From: an uncultured Schlesneria sp.
Lineage (GTDB): Bacteria; Planctomycetota; Planctomycetia; Planctomycetales; Planctomycetaceae
Assembly: GCA_903904835.1 (NCBI GenBank)
Contig: CAIVEI010000068.1
Coordinates: forward strand, 62,001 to 126,000
DNA: 64,000 nt
Direction of reading: 5' to 3'
The notes beneath the pieces are model-generated. The model saw nothing but the letters and a program-made list of their open reading frames with translations. It did no database searches and was not told the DNA's origin. This document shows positions 54,161 to 63,182 of this stretch, one piece after another (positions within the stretch are counted from its first letter, which is position 1; each line of letters begins with the position of its first letter). The position numbers and the translations under genes were made by a program.

Positions 54161-57034
54161 GTGCGACAATTGATGTTGAGCACGCTGAATGTCCGGTGGA
54201 TATTGCTAACGGCATCGCTGTGTCTGGTGACGCTTGTGCCGCCGGTGCATTGCGCGGAGCCGCCAGTAAACAGTGATGCCAAGGGCGTCGAATTGTTTGA
54301 ACGCCAGATTCGTCCGCTGCTGGCAGATCGGTGTTATCGGTGTCACAGTCCGGAAAGCAAGAAAGCCAATGGAGGACTGTTGCTCAACAGTCACGAGGGA
54401 CTGCAGAAAGGAAGCGATTCAGGACCGATTATCGTCGCTGGAAGCCCAGATAACAGTCTGCTGATCAAAGTCGTCCGTTCGAATGACGAAGACAAACGCA
54501 TGCCGCCGAACGGTGAAAGGCTGACGGAGGCTCAGATCTCGGATCTCGAAGCGTGGATCAAAATTGGAGCGCCGTTACCGAAGACGGACGTTCGTCAAAA
54601 CCAGATTGCAGCAAAAGCGCGGACGCACTGGGCCTTTCAACCGGTGACCGAGCAGGCCGTTCCATCTGTTAAACAGCAAAGCCGGGTACAAACGCCGGTT
54701 GACGCATTCATTTTTGCGAAGCTGGAACGAGCGGGACTGGAACCGGCACCGCGAGCCGACAAACGAACGCTGATCCGTCGGGCGACCTACGACCTGATCG
54801 GACTGCCGCCGACTCCTGAAGAAGTTGCAGCATTTGTTGCTGACGAATCCCCCGGTGCCTTCGCGACCGTCGTCGAACGATTGCTTCGCTCCCAGCATTA
54901 TGGCGAACGATGGGGGCGGCATTGGCTCGACGTCGCTCGATTTGCCACGAGCGATGGTCCTTTTGCTTTCACCTATCGCGACTATGTCATTCGCGCGTTC
55001 AATGACGATCTGCCTTACGACCAATTCCTGGTGCAGCAATTAGCCGCCGATCAACTCAATCTTGGTGAGGACAAACGGCCGCTTGCCGCTCTTGGCTTCC
55101 TGACCGTCGGTCGGCAGTTCATGAACAATCACGATACGATCGACGACCGAATTGATGTCGTCACGCGCGGTACGATGGCACTGTCAGTCAGTTGCGCGCG
55201 ATGCCACGATCACAAGTACGATCCAATTGGCACGCGAGACTACTACGGACTTCACGGCGTCTTCGCAAGTTCGGTTGTGCCGGGTGAGTTGCCATTGCTC
55301 GGCATCGAAGCTGACCCGACAGAGTTCGCGAATTATTCGATGGAACATCAGTCGCGCCAGGCGAAGCTGGATGAGTTCGTTCACGAGCAGGAGGCGGCGA
55401 TCCTCAAGCAGCACCGCGAACAGACGGCTCAATGTCTTCTGCTCAGCCGAGACCCGAAAAAACTGGACGATCTCATTGAGGGAGAATTCTTTCTCAGTGA
55501 TCGGAAAATCCTTCAGACCGGTGCCAGGCGTTGGCGGCAGGCACTGGAAAGCATGAACCCGGAAACTGATCCGATTTTCGCTCCCTGGTTCGCATTTGCG
55601 GCTTTGCCAGTTTCCGAATTTGCAGACCGCGCAAAGGAGCTGTCCGCCAAAATCGCGCAAAAGGCCTACCCATTGAACTCGCTCGTGGCCCAGGCCTTTG
55701 CAGGCGAATCGCCGACGTCACTGAATGACGTCGCAGACCGCTATGCCAGGCTGTTCCTGGACGCGGACAGGCGATGGCAGAACCTGCAAAACGAGACCAC
55801 CCAAGTCGCAGACGCGACCCCTCAAAACGTGCTGCCCGATCCCGACCAGGAATCTCTCCGCCAGGTGTTTTACGGTAAAGAGAGCCCTGGTAACTTGCCA
55901 AAGGAGGTGATGCCGCAGTTATTTCCCACCTCGGCCGCGATGCGGTTAGGACCACTCAAAGAACAAGTCGAACAACTGGATGCCACGCATCCCGGTGCTC
56001 CGTTACGAGCCATGGTGCTCGTCGACAGTCTACACCCGCACAATAGTCGAGTCTTCATCCGTGGCGATGCGAATCGATTAGGTGACGAGGCTCCGCGTCA
56101 GTTCATGGCAATTTTTACGCGTGACAACGCGCAACCGTTCACTCGTGGAAGTGGCCGACTGGAACTGGCCCAGGCCATCGCCAGTCGCGAAAATCCGCTC
56201 ACGGCACGTGTGATCGTGAACCGTATCTGGCAACATCATTTCGGAGCAGGTCTGGTGTTGACCCCCGATGATTTCGGCTTGCGTTCCGAACCGCCGAGCC
56301 ATCCCGAATTATTGGACTACCTCGCATGGCGGTTCATGAAGGAGGGTTGGTCAATCAAAGCGATGCACCGTCTGTTGATGCTGTCGAGCGTCTACCAGCA
56401 GCAAAGCGATAACCACCAGCACAATGAAGTGCTGGACGGGGACAACCGGCTGCTCTCGAAAATGAACCGAAGGCGACTCGACTTCGAATCAATGCGGGAC
56501 ACGCTTTTGTTTGTGACGGATAAACTCGACCCCGCCATCGGTGGTCGCCCGGTTGCTTTGGCTGATCAACAGCAATCGAGCCAGATGTCGTTCTCCAATC
56601 GCCGCACTGTCTACGGAACGATCGATCGAAACAACTTACATTCCTGGTTTGGGTATTTCGATTTTGCGAACCCGGATCTTTCTACGGCCCAACGAGACAT
56701 CACGACCGTGCCACAACAGGCGCTGTTCTTTTTCAACGATCTCTTTGTCATGCAGCAGGCATGCAGTCTTGCCGCACGAGCCGATTTTCAGCTCTTCGAG
56801 ACGAAGGAGGAGCGAATCCAATACGTCTATCAGCAGCTATTCCAGCGCGATCCTAATGCTGCCGAAATCGAACTGGCGGGTCGCTTTCTTGATGCCGAAG
56901 AGTTGGCAGAGTCATCACCGCAAAAACGTTCCACGACCAATCCTGGTGCCAAGGTGGGGATGCGACCGCTAAGTCCGTGGGAACGTTTTGTGCATGTGTT
57001 GTTGATGTCCGATGAACTGATGTTTGTCGATTGA
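54161..57034 (+). CDS. PSCyt1-DUF1549-DUF1553 protein
   Basis: A 957-residue protein that starts at GTG with GAGG seven bases before it. A signal peptide covers about residues 1-31. The planctomycete cytochrome c domain PSCyt1 follows with CYRCHS (Cys58, Cys61, His62) for covalent haem. The DUF1549 domain (about 160-370) includes ATYDLIGLPPTPEEV, HYGERWGRHWLDVARFA and a second CxxCH, CARCHDHKYDP, near 345. DUF1553 (about 665-930) has NPLTARVIVNRIWQHHFG and LLDYLAWRF. It works in the periplasm or paryphoplasm, probably with the DUF1501 partner upstream in electron transfer or polymer breakdown. The substrate is unknown. Confidence 0.95.
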   Translation: MRQLMLSTLNVRWILLTASLCLVTLVPPVHCAEPPVNSDAKGVELFERQIRPLLADRCYRCHSPESKKANGGLLLNSHEGLQKGSDSGPIIVAGSPDNSLLIKVVRSNDEDKRMPPNGERLTEAQISDLEAWIKIGAPLPKTDVRQNQIAAKARTHWAFQPVTEQAVPSVKQQSRVQTPVDAFIFAKLERAGLEPAPRADKRTLIRRATYDLIGLPPTPEEVAAFVADESPGAFATVVERLLRSQHYGERWGRHWLDVARFATSDGPFAFTYRDYVIRAFNDDLPYDQFLVQQLAADQLNLGEDKRPLAALGFLTVGRQFMNNHDTIDDRIDVVTRGTMALSVSCARCHDHKYDPIGTRDYYGLHGVFASSVVPGELPLLGIEADPTEFANYSMEHQSRQAKLDEFVHEQEAAILKQHREQTAQCLLLSRDPKKLDDLIEGEFFLSDRKILQTGARRWRQALESMNPETDPIFAPWFAFAALPVSEFADRAKELSAKIAQKAYPLNSLVAQAFAGESPTSLNDVADRYARLFLDADRRWQNLQNETTQVADATPQNVLPDPDQESLRQVFYGKESPGNLPKEVMPQLFPTSAAMRLGPLKEQVEQLDATHPGAPLRAMVLVDSLHPHNSRVFIRGDANRLGDEAPRQFMAIFTRDNAQPFTRGSGRLELAQAIASRENPLTARVIVNRIWQHHFGAGLVLTPDDFGLRSEPPSHPELLDYLAWRFMKEGWSIKAMHRLLMLSSVYQQQSDNHQHNEVLDGDNRLLSKMNRRRLDFESMRDTLLFVTDKLDPAIGGRPVALADQQQSSQMSFSNRRTVYGTIDRNNLHSWFGYFDFANPDLSTAQRDITTVPQQALFFFNDLFVMQQACSLAARADFQLFETKEERIQYVYQQLFQRDPNAAEIELAGRFLDAEELAESSPQKRSTTNPGAKVGMRPLSPWERFVHVLLMSDELMFVD

Positions 57035-57069
57035 CTACTCGACCCCCGAATTTTCGAGGGAGCCTGAAT

Positions 57070-57558
57070 GTGACTTTCTTCCAACCGTTTCGACGGAAAC
57101 TTGGCGTGGTGACCCTGATAATGGCCTGCGCGTTTGCTGCGGGGTGGGTGAGGAGTCGTTTGATCGTCGATTTCGTGTGGTATCCCTCTACCACTTCGGG
57201 CTATAGCATCGAATCTCTGCAGGGTATGATTCGTCTGACCAAAGGGACACCAGTCGCTCCAAGTGCGCCAATTCAGTTCGGTTCCGACAATCTCTGGGCT
57301 TCGCCTTATCTTAAATTCGCTGACAACGGTGAACCGTTGCCGTTCAATCCGGACGAAAAGCTGGACCTTATCAGGCAATCGGATTGGTTGCTCTTTCGTG
57401 TTTGCAACGGCAGGATCAAAAGCAGTTCGATTGCACAAATCGAAATGTGCATCATCCCTTATTGGTCGATTGTCACCCCGTTGACGCTGATCTCCGCTCT
57501 TTTGCTTTTCACCAATCCCCGCAGATCGAAACAAAAGAAAACCCCTGAAATAATCTAA
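57070..57558 (+). CDS. Small membrane protein
   Basis: 162 residues from the GTG at 57070, which has GAGGGAG seven bases upstream; a TTG 39 bases earlier is also in frame but has no ribosome site. It has one N-terminal helix (LGVVTLIMACAFAAGWV) and one C-terminal helix (WSIVTPLTLISALLLF) with a soluble loop between, ending in a basic tail. This layout is common in uncharacterised planctomycete proteins. It starts 36 bases after the DUF1553 gene, so it may belong to that operon, but no role can be assigned. Confidence 0.65.
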   Translation: MTFFQPFRRKLGVVTLIMACAFAAGWVRSRLIVDFVWYPSTTSGYSIESLQGMIRLTKGTPVAPSAPIQFGSDNLWASPYLKFADNGEPLPFNPDEKLDLIRQSDWLLFRVCNGRIKSSSIAQIEMCIIPYWSIVTPLTLISALLLFTNPRRSKQKKTPEII

Positions 57559-57656
57559 AACATCGGTTTTTGCATAAGCGATGTGGTGACCGCCAATACG
57601 CGCATTCCATAAAAGTAAGGATTGATTTCCTTTCTAATTACAATTACACTTCGGTA

Positions 57657-57950
57657 ATGAAAGCAACCATTACTAGCAAGGGGCAGATCACGATCCCCAT
57701 GGCAATCAGGGAAAAGCTCGGATTGAAGCCGGGAGATCAGATCGATTTCGACGAGAACTCGACAATTCTGATGGGTCGCCGAGTTGTTAATCCTGTGGAA
57801 TGGAATGAGGCGCTTGAGGCGTGGCGAAGCGAGTCGCAAACTGTTCTTCAGGGACATCCGTGGGATCGCGTTTCGTCAGTCGAATTGATTGATGACCTGC
57901 GTGGTGGTCCTGTAGAGCCTGACGAGTCCAATTCTGGTTCGAAACCATGA
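57657..57950 (+). CDS. vapB: AbrB/MazE-fold antitoxin (VapB-like)
   Basis: 97 residues from the ATG at 57657; earlier in-frame codons lie in an AT-rich promoter region. MKATITSKGQITIPMAIREK and LGLKPGDQIDFDE form the swapped-hairpin AbrB DNA-binding domain. The C-terminal tail (VSSVELIDDLRGG) would wrap the toxin. It overlaps the PIN toxin gene by four bases. The AT-rich stretch 57630-57656 just upstream, with repeated ATTAC/GTAAT, is the probable autoregulated promoter and operator. Confidence 0.9.
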   Translation: MKATITSKGQITIPMAIREKLGLKPGDQIDFDENSTILMGRRVVNPVEWNEALEAWRSESQTVLQGHPWDRVSSVELIDDLRGGPVEPDESNSGSKP

Positions 57951-58354
57951 TCACAGCGGTTGATTCCTCTGTACTCTGGTCGCTGATCAAGCAAGAGGCG
58001 GGCTGGCGGCCATGGCAAGACATGCTGCAGCAAGCGTCGACGGAAGGCCCATTGCTGATTTGCCCAATCGTATTTGCGGAACTCGCTCCATCAGCTCAAA
58101 ACGAAGCCGCACTGACGGGCTTCCTCAGTCGACTGCAGATTGGTTATGACTCATTGTCACCGGCGACCGCTTTCCTTGCCGGAGATACATTTCGCCAATA
58201 CCGTCTGGCGGGTGGTCCCCGTCAACATCTTGTCCCCGATTTCTTAATTGCCGCTCATGCCATGATTCAGGCGAATCGTTTGGCAGCCGTCGACCGCGGA
58301 TACCTGAGAAAGTGGTTTCCAAACCTGGTACTTCTTCAGCCTATGAAAGGCTGA
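57947..58354 (+). CDS. vapC: PIN-domain ribonuclease toxin (VapC-like)
   Basis: A 135-residue protein. The PIN acidic set is visible: Asp6 in ITAVDSSVLW, Glu45 in IVFAELAPS, Asp98 in VPDFLIAAHA and Asp116 in AAVDRGYLRKWFPN. These bind Mg2+ for single-strand RNA cleavage, usually of tRNA or rRNA loops. Its ATG is in the ATGA overlap with the antitoxin gene, which is the standard organisation. The toxin appears intact. A second, broken PIN-domain remnant follows immediately. Confidence 0.92.
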   Translation: MITAVDSSVLWSLIKQEAGWRPWQDMLQQASTEGPLLICPIVFAELAPSAQNEAALTGFLSRLQIGYDSLSPATAFLAGDTFRQYRLAGGPRQHLVPDFLIAAHAMIQANRLAAVDRGYLRKWFPNLVLLQPMKG

Positions 58355-58369
58355 CCTCGGGACACGACG

Positions 58370-58613
58370 GATTACACCCCAAGGCTCGCAACAGTTTTGC
58401 AGCTACTTTCCGTTCTTGAAATCCAGGTTGACGACGATGCCCCGCGACGAGCATTCGATCACCTTCTTCCGCTTTGCCGAACACACGGCGTGGCCAGTAA
58501 CGATGCGGCGTATCTCGACCTTTTGATTCGACGGCAAAATACCACTTGCGTCTCTCGACGACGCTTTTCGCGAGGCAGCGACTGCCTTGGGATTGCCGGT
58601 CCTGGGAAAATGA
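58370..58613 (+). pseudogene. Frameshifted C-terminal remnant of a second PIN-domain toxin
   Basis: Reading from 58370, QLLSVLEIQVDDDAPRRAF and CRTHGVASNDAAYLDLLIRR are typical of the second half of a VapC-type PIN domain. One extra A near 58541 breaks the frame; skipping it gives PLASLDDAFREAATALGLPV and a stop at 58611-58613, the normal end of such toxins. The first half with its catalytic Asp and Glu is absent. So this is a decayed relative lying directly behind an intact VapBC pair. The rest of 58355-58776 shows nothing else. Confidence 0.75.
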
Positions 58614-58776
58614 AATCCCGTCGACGAACAAGAGAGTCGGAAGCGATCACCGAGATTGCGAATTCTGAAATCACGGCGTCAGTCCAGATCAGGAGTGACG
58701 AAGGTCGGTCAGAACGGTATTCTTTGATTGGTCGCCGATTTCGTCCTTATGGACCGTTTTTCTGGAAAAGAGACTG

Positions 58777-61700
58777 ATGTTGGAATTCCAGCTTGGCCAG
58801 CAGTTGTCGAATGTGGCACGTCGTATTGGTCGCTTGTGGATGTGGCGGCGATTGACGTGGTCGTGGTTGATTCTTTCTCTTCTGGTGGCGGGATGGGCGA
58901 TCGCCGGTCGACCCGTGATTCCCGGAATCGCCTGGATCTTTGCGGCGGGAACGGCGGCGACACTTGTCTGGATTCGTTCGAAAACACTGGCGACACCGAA
59001 GATGGATGTCGCTCGAAATATTGAGCAGGCGTTTCCTGATTTGAATTCGCGATTGCTCGCGGCGATTGAGCAATGTCCCGATTTGCAGACGGGACGAATG
59101 AACGTCCTGCAACGTCAATTGATTTCTGAAGCCGTTCACCATGCCCGGATGAATGATTGGACGGAAGCGGTTCCGCCACGGCAGATGACTCGTGCTGTGA
59201 TTGGCCAGTTCGCAGCGATGGCATCGTTCGTTATCGTCGGCATAATCGCCATGCAGGCGTCGACGAAATCGGCGGCGGCAGTTGCCAAGAACCCTGCGTA
59301 TGTTGAACCGGTCAAGGGTGAACTCCCTTTGACTGTTGAGCCTGGTGATGCAGAACTGGAACGGGGAAGCAGTCTGCTGGTCCTCGCCCGCTTCAAAGGA
59401 ACCCCGCCCGCCGATGTCCATGTGATCTGGAAGGGGACTGATGCCAATGAAGTTCGATTGCCCTTAACGAAAAGCCTCGATGATCCGGTCTTCGCGTCAC
59501 GAATCCCCGTCGTAAAAGAGGACATTACCTATCGCGTTGATTTTGATGGAAAGCAGACGTCAGACTACCGAATCACCGTCTACGATCTTCCGTCCCTGGT
59601 TCGAGCGGATCTGCATCTGCAATATCCCCGTTACACAAAGCTGGAACCAAAGACTCTGGAAGACGCGTTTGAAGCGACCGTCGTCGAGGGAACAACGGTC
59701 ACGATTACGTGCAAGGTCAACAAAGATCTGGTAGCGGCGAAACTGGTTCCGGCGAATGGACCCGCTTTCGATCTGCAACTCGATCCAGTGAACCCACAGT
59801 CGTATCTCATCCGTTTCACTCCGACAGCCCGAATGAAGTTGAAGTTGGAACTGGTCGATGCAGCGGGACGAAAGAATCGCGATCCTGAAGAATTTCGCAT
59901 CGACGTTGTCCCGAACAAAATTCCCGACCTGAAGCTGGCGTTTCCCGGTAAAGACGTGAAAGTTTCGCCGCTGGAAGAAGTGGCCCTGGAAGCGAGTGTG
60001 ATCGATGACTTCGGCGTGCTGGAAACGGGTTTGGTCGTTCAATTTCCGGGTCGAGATCCGATCACACTGCCGCTGGGCCAGGATTTAAATGGCGGCCAGC
60101 AGCATAAGCTCTCGTCGATTCAGAAGCTGGAAGACTTCCGAGTTCAGCCTGATGAATTGATGACGTATTACCTGTATGCCGACGATCATGGACCAGATGG
60201 TCAGCGGCGACGAACCAGCAGTGATGTCTTTTTCGCCGAAATCCGTTCGTTTGAAGAGATTTATCGTCAGGTTGATCAACAGGGTGCGGGCGAGATGCAA
60301 AACTCGCAGAAGCCGCCCGAGTCGCTGGCGAAATTGCTCGAACTTCAAAAGCAAATCATCATCGGGACGTGGAAACACGTCCGGATGATTGAACCGAAGT
60401 GGTCGCCGAAGTTTGCCCAGGACATCGGCCTGCTTCACGAGAGTCAGACTCAAGCGCTGGTCAAGCTTTCGGTGCTGCGCGAAAAGATGAATCAGCCGCA
60501 ATTGCAGCCGATCTTCGCCACGATCAAAGATGCCATGGTGAAGGCAGAATCAGAATTGGGTCGGGCTGTGGCTGAGCAAGGATTCCCGCCGCTGACTGAT
60601 GCGTCAGTTGCCGAGCAGTCTGCTTACCAGGGGTTGTTGAAACTGCGCGCCAAAGAGCACCTGCTGATGCAGTCCAAGTCGAAGGGGAATGGTCAGCAGA
60701 ACGAAGAAAAAGAAAAGCTCGATCTGGAATTGAAGCAGAAAAAAGATCGCTACGAATCCGAAAAGGGGGCAGCGAAGAAGGAAGAAAGTAACGTCAATCG
60801 CGAAGCGTTGGCGGTGCTTGACCGGCTGAAGGAGCTGGCTCGACGTCAGGAAGAGATGAACCAGCAGCTCAAGGAGCTTGAAACGCAAATGCGTCAGGCC
60901 AAAACGGAGGCCGAAAAGGAAGAAATCGAACGGCGGCTGAAACGATTGCGGGAAGAGCAGCAGCAACTGTTGCACGATTCGGACGAGCTTCGAAACAAGT
61001 TGAACAAGTCGACTCAACAAGAAATGGTCGCCGAAACGAAACAGCAACTGGAACAGACTCGACAGCGCATGGTCGAAACGGCGGAAAAGCTGCGCGAGGG
61101 ACAGGTGTCGCAGGCATTGAATGCCGGAACGCGGGCTGAGCGAGAACTGAAACAGCTACACGAAGATTTTCGGAAACAGACTGCCGCTCAGTTTGCTGAC
61201 GCGATGCGTTCGATGCGGGACGAAGTGCGCCAGTTGGCCGATCGCGAAAAAGAGCTTTCCCTGCAGTTGGCGCAGTTAGGAGAAGAATCGCGTCGTTCGC
61301 TGCGCCAGTCGCAGGAACGGGCACAGCTTCAGGCCGAATTTCAACAGCAGCAGCAGCAGGCCAACGAAATTATCGACCATGCCAAGCAAGTCGTTCAACA
61401 GGCCGAAACATCCGAACCTCTGTTGTCCAAACAGCTTTATGACATGCTTCGCTCGACCCGTGAGTCGAAGATGGATCAGGCACTGACCGCAACGCAGCAA
61501 CTGCTGAAGCAGGGGATTCTTCCCGAAGCGGCCAAGGCCGAGCAGCAAGCTCGGTCGGGGATCGATCAACTGAAAAATGGGATTGAACGAGCCACCGAAT
61601 CGGTACTGGGGAACGAAGTCGATTCGCTGAAACGGGCGAAGAAGGAACTGGCCCAGTTGTCTCAACAACTCGAAAACGAGATTCGCTCCAATTCCAAAGC

Positions 61701-62526
61701 TGGCGAACGGGATCAACAAGGGAAACAGCCAGGCAAACCCGGAAGCGGTGAAGGGAAAGCACCTGGAACCGAGGGTCAGGGGAAAGAAGGCCAGGGGAAA
61801 GAAGGTCAAGGACAGGGGGAAGGACAAACAAAAGGTGAAGGAAAAGGCGAGGGTCAGGGGACGCCTGGCGAATCCGATAAACCCGGCCAGCCGTCGAATA
61901 CACCAGGTGAAGGAAAAGGGACGGGTCAAGTTCCGGGGAATGGTCCTGGCCAGGGAGCCGGCGGTGAGGGAAGTCCAGGCGAACCATCTTCTGACGCCAG
62001 TTCGCGAACAGCGTCAAAAGCTGAAGGCAATGAACGTCCGTCGTCGCGTCAAAGTCCTGCAGGTTTGCGGAGTGGTAAGGGAGGAAGTAGTCAACGCCCC
62101 GGTGGCCCTGGTCGTGAACAACCACAACCGGGAGACGAGAATTCCGAAAACGGCAGCAGCGGAGGTAACGGCCAGGGGGGCGGGCCGCTGACAGGAGGGA
62201 ACTATGCGGAATTCAATGAGAGACTTCGTGATGTCGAATCGATGATCAGTGATCCACGGTTACAGGCAGAAGTTCAAAAAGTTCGGGACCGAGCCAGAAG
62301 TGCTCGTGCTGAATTCAAAAGGCACACGCAGACACCCAACTGGGATCTGGTCAGGACATCGGTGCATCAACCGATGATCGAACTTCAGCAACGGTTAGCA
62401 GACGAAATCGCCAAGCAGGAATCACCCGATTCGCTGGTTCCCGTCGATCGCGATCCTGTTCCGACACGTTATCGTGACCTCGTCCGTGGTTATTATGAAC
62501 GGCTGGGATCTGGAAAAGATGAATAA
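58777..62526 (+). CDS. Large DUF4175-like membrane protein with coiled coil and Gly-rich tail
   Basis: A 1249-residue protein with GGAAAAGAGA upstream of its ATG. Two adjacent membrane helices (about 30-67) and a third near 140-160 anchor it. A beta-rich part (about 170-500; for example LVRADLHLQYPRYTKLEPKT, LEEVALEASVIDDFGV) resembles the DUF4175 family. Residues about 600-970 are long charged helices (QQLKELETQMRQAKTEAEKE, EEQQQLLHDSDELRNKL), a coiled coil. Residues about 975-1140 are a low-complexity Gly/Gln/Lys/Glu tract with GQGKEGQGKEGQ-type repeats, followed by a short helical end. It is probably an envelope-spanning structural or scaffolding protein. In many planctomycetes such genes stand near MoxR/BatA genes; none is present here. 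Confidence 0.82.
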   Translation: MLEFQLGQQLSNVARRIGRLWMWRRLTWSWLILSLLVAGWAIAGRPVIPGIAWIFAAGTAATLVWIRSKTLATPKMDVARNIEQAFPDLNSRLLAAIEQCPDLQTGRMNVLQRQLISEAVHHARMNDWTEAVPPRQMTRAVIGQFAAMASFVIVGIIAMQASTKSAAAVAKNPAYVEPVKGELPLTVEPGDAELERGSSLLVLARFKGTPPADVHVIWKGTDANEVRLPLTKSLDDPVFASRIPVVKEDITYRVDFDGKQTSDYRITVYDLPSLVRADLHLQYPRYTKLEPKTLEDAFEATVVEGTTVTITCKVNKDLVAAKLVPANGPAFDLQLDPVNPQSYLIRFTPTARMKLKLELVDAAGRKNRDPEEFRIDVVPNKIPDLKLAFPGKDVKVSPLEEVALEASVIDDFGVLETGLVVQFPGRDPITLPLGQDLNGGQQHKLSSIQKLEDFRVQPDELMTYYLYADDHGPDGQRRRTSSDVFFAEIRSFEEIYRQVDQQGAGEMQNSQKPPESLAKLLELQKQIIIGTWKHVRMIEPKWSPKFAQDIGLLHESQTQALVKLSVLREKMNQPQLQPIFATIKDAMVKAESELGRAVAEQGFPPLTDASVAEQSAYQGLLKLRAKEHLLMQSKSKGNGQQNEEKEKLDLELKQKKDRYESEKGAAKKEESNVNREALAVLDRLKELARRQEEMNQQLKELETQMRQAKTEAEKEEIERRLKRLREEQQQLLHDSDELRNKLNKSTQQEMVAETKQQLEQTRQRMVETAEKLREGQVSQALNAGTRAERELKQLHEDFRKQTAAQFADAMRSMRDEVRQLADREKELSLQLAQLGEESRRSLRQSQERAQLQAEFQQQQQQANEIIDHAKQVVQQAETSEPLLSKQLYDMLRSTRESKMDQALTATQQLLKQGILPEAAKAEQQARSGIDQLKNGIERATESVLGNEVDSLKRAKKELAQLSQQLENEIRSNSKAGERDQQGKQPGKPGSGEGKAPGTEGQGKEGQGKEGQGQGEGQTKGEGKGEGQGTPGESDKPGQPSNTPGEGKGTGQVPGNGPGQGAGGEGSPGEPSSDASSRTASKAEGNERPSSRQSPAGLRSGKGGSSQRPGGPGREQPQPGDENSENGSSGGNGQGGGPLTGGNYAEFNERLRDVESMISDPRLQAEVQKVRDRARSARAEFKRHTQTPNWDLVRTSVHQPMIELQQRLADEIAKQESPDSLVPVDRDPVPTRYRDLVRGYYERLGSGKDE

Positions 62527-62702
62527 ACGTTAGAAACAAGAAATCAAAGTGGATACACTTTCTGAATCACACCATCTGTCGACAACTGGCTTTTCATCAC
62601 TTCCGTCGCCAAATTCAGAATGAAAAAGGATTCATTTCCTGGATCGTGTAAACTTGACTGACGGCATCAAGTCACTTCAGTCTCCAAAATCGGAATGACA
62701 GC

Positions 62703-63053
62703 ATGAGCGATATTGAAGAACTGGTCCAAGAAGAAACAATCGTCACGACGACTAAACCCGCTCCGGTGACGCGGACGAAAAGGCAACCTCAGTACACAGT
62801 CATTGTGCTGAACGACGACTTGCATACGTTTGCTTATGTGATTGACGCACTCTGTCGAGTCTGCGGCCATTCCTTAGAAGATGCTTACCAGTTGGCAGTT
62901 GAAATTGACGCCAACGGTCAGGCGGCGGTCTGGACCGGCGCGATGGAAGTCGCGGAGCTGAAGCGGGATCAGATCATCGGGTTTGGCAGCGATTTTTACG
63001 CGGAAAAACCAGTCACATTTCCACTGGGTTGTTTTATCGAACCACTCGCGTGA
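62703..63053 (+). CDS. clpS: ATP-dependent Clp protease adaptor protein ClpS
   Basis: A 116-residue protein. The conserved core PQYTVIVLNDDLHTFAYVID starts near residue 28, after a flexible N-terminal tail, and the fold continues with CRVCGHSLEDAYQLAVEIDA and GAMEVAELKRDQI. ClpS binds substrates with destabilising N-terminal residues and hands them to ClpA or ClpC for degradation by ClpP. Asn-Asp in LNDD, needed for N-degron recognition, is present. No clp protease gene is adjacent. The length is normal. Confidence 0.9.
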   Translation: MSDIEELVQEETIVTTTKPAPVTRTKRQPQYTVIVLNDDLHTFAYVIDALCRVCGHSLEDAYQLAVEIDANGQAAVWTGAMEVAELKRDQIIGFGSDFYAEKPVTFPLGCFIEPLA

Positions 63054-63182
63054 CTGGTTGCCTTTTTTGGTCATCACAACGGCAAACTGCGCTGGTTTTA
63101 CGTTGATCCGTGAAGCCGCTAGAGTACTTCGATCCCGTGACATTTGTTTCACTTCACTGATTGACACCTGAGGACGACATTC

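Noticed and set aside
61700-62190. Gly-rich DNA repeats as a possible non-coding repeat array
   Set aside because: They are in frame within the 1249-residue gene and encode the low-complexity tail.
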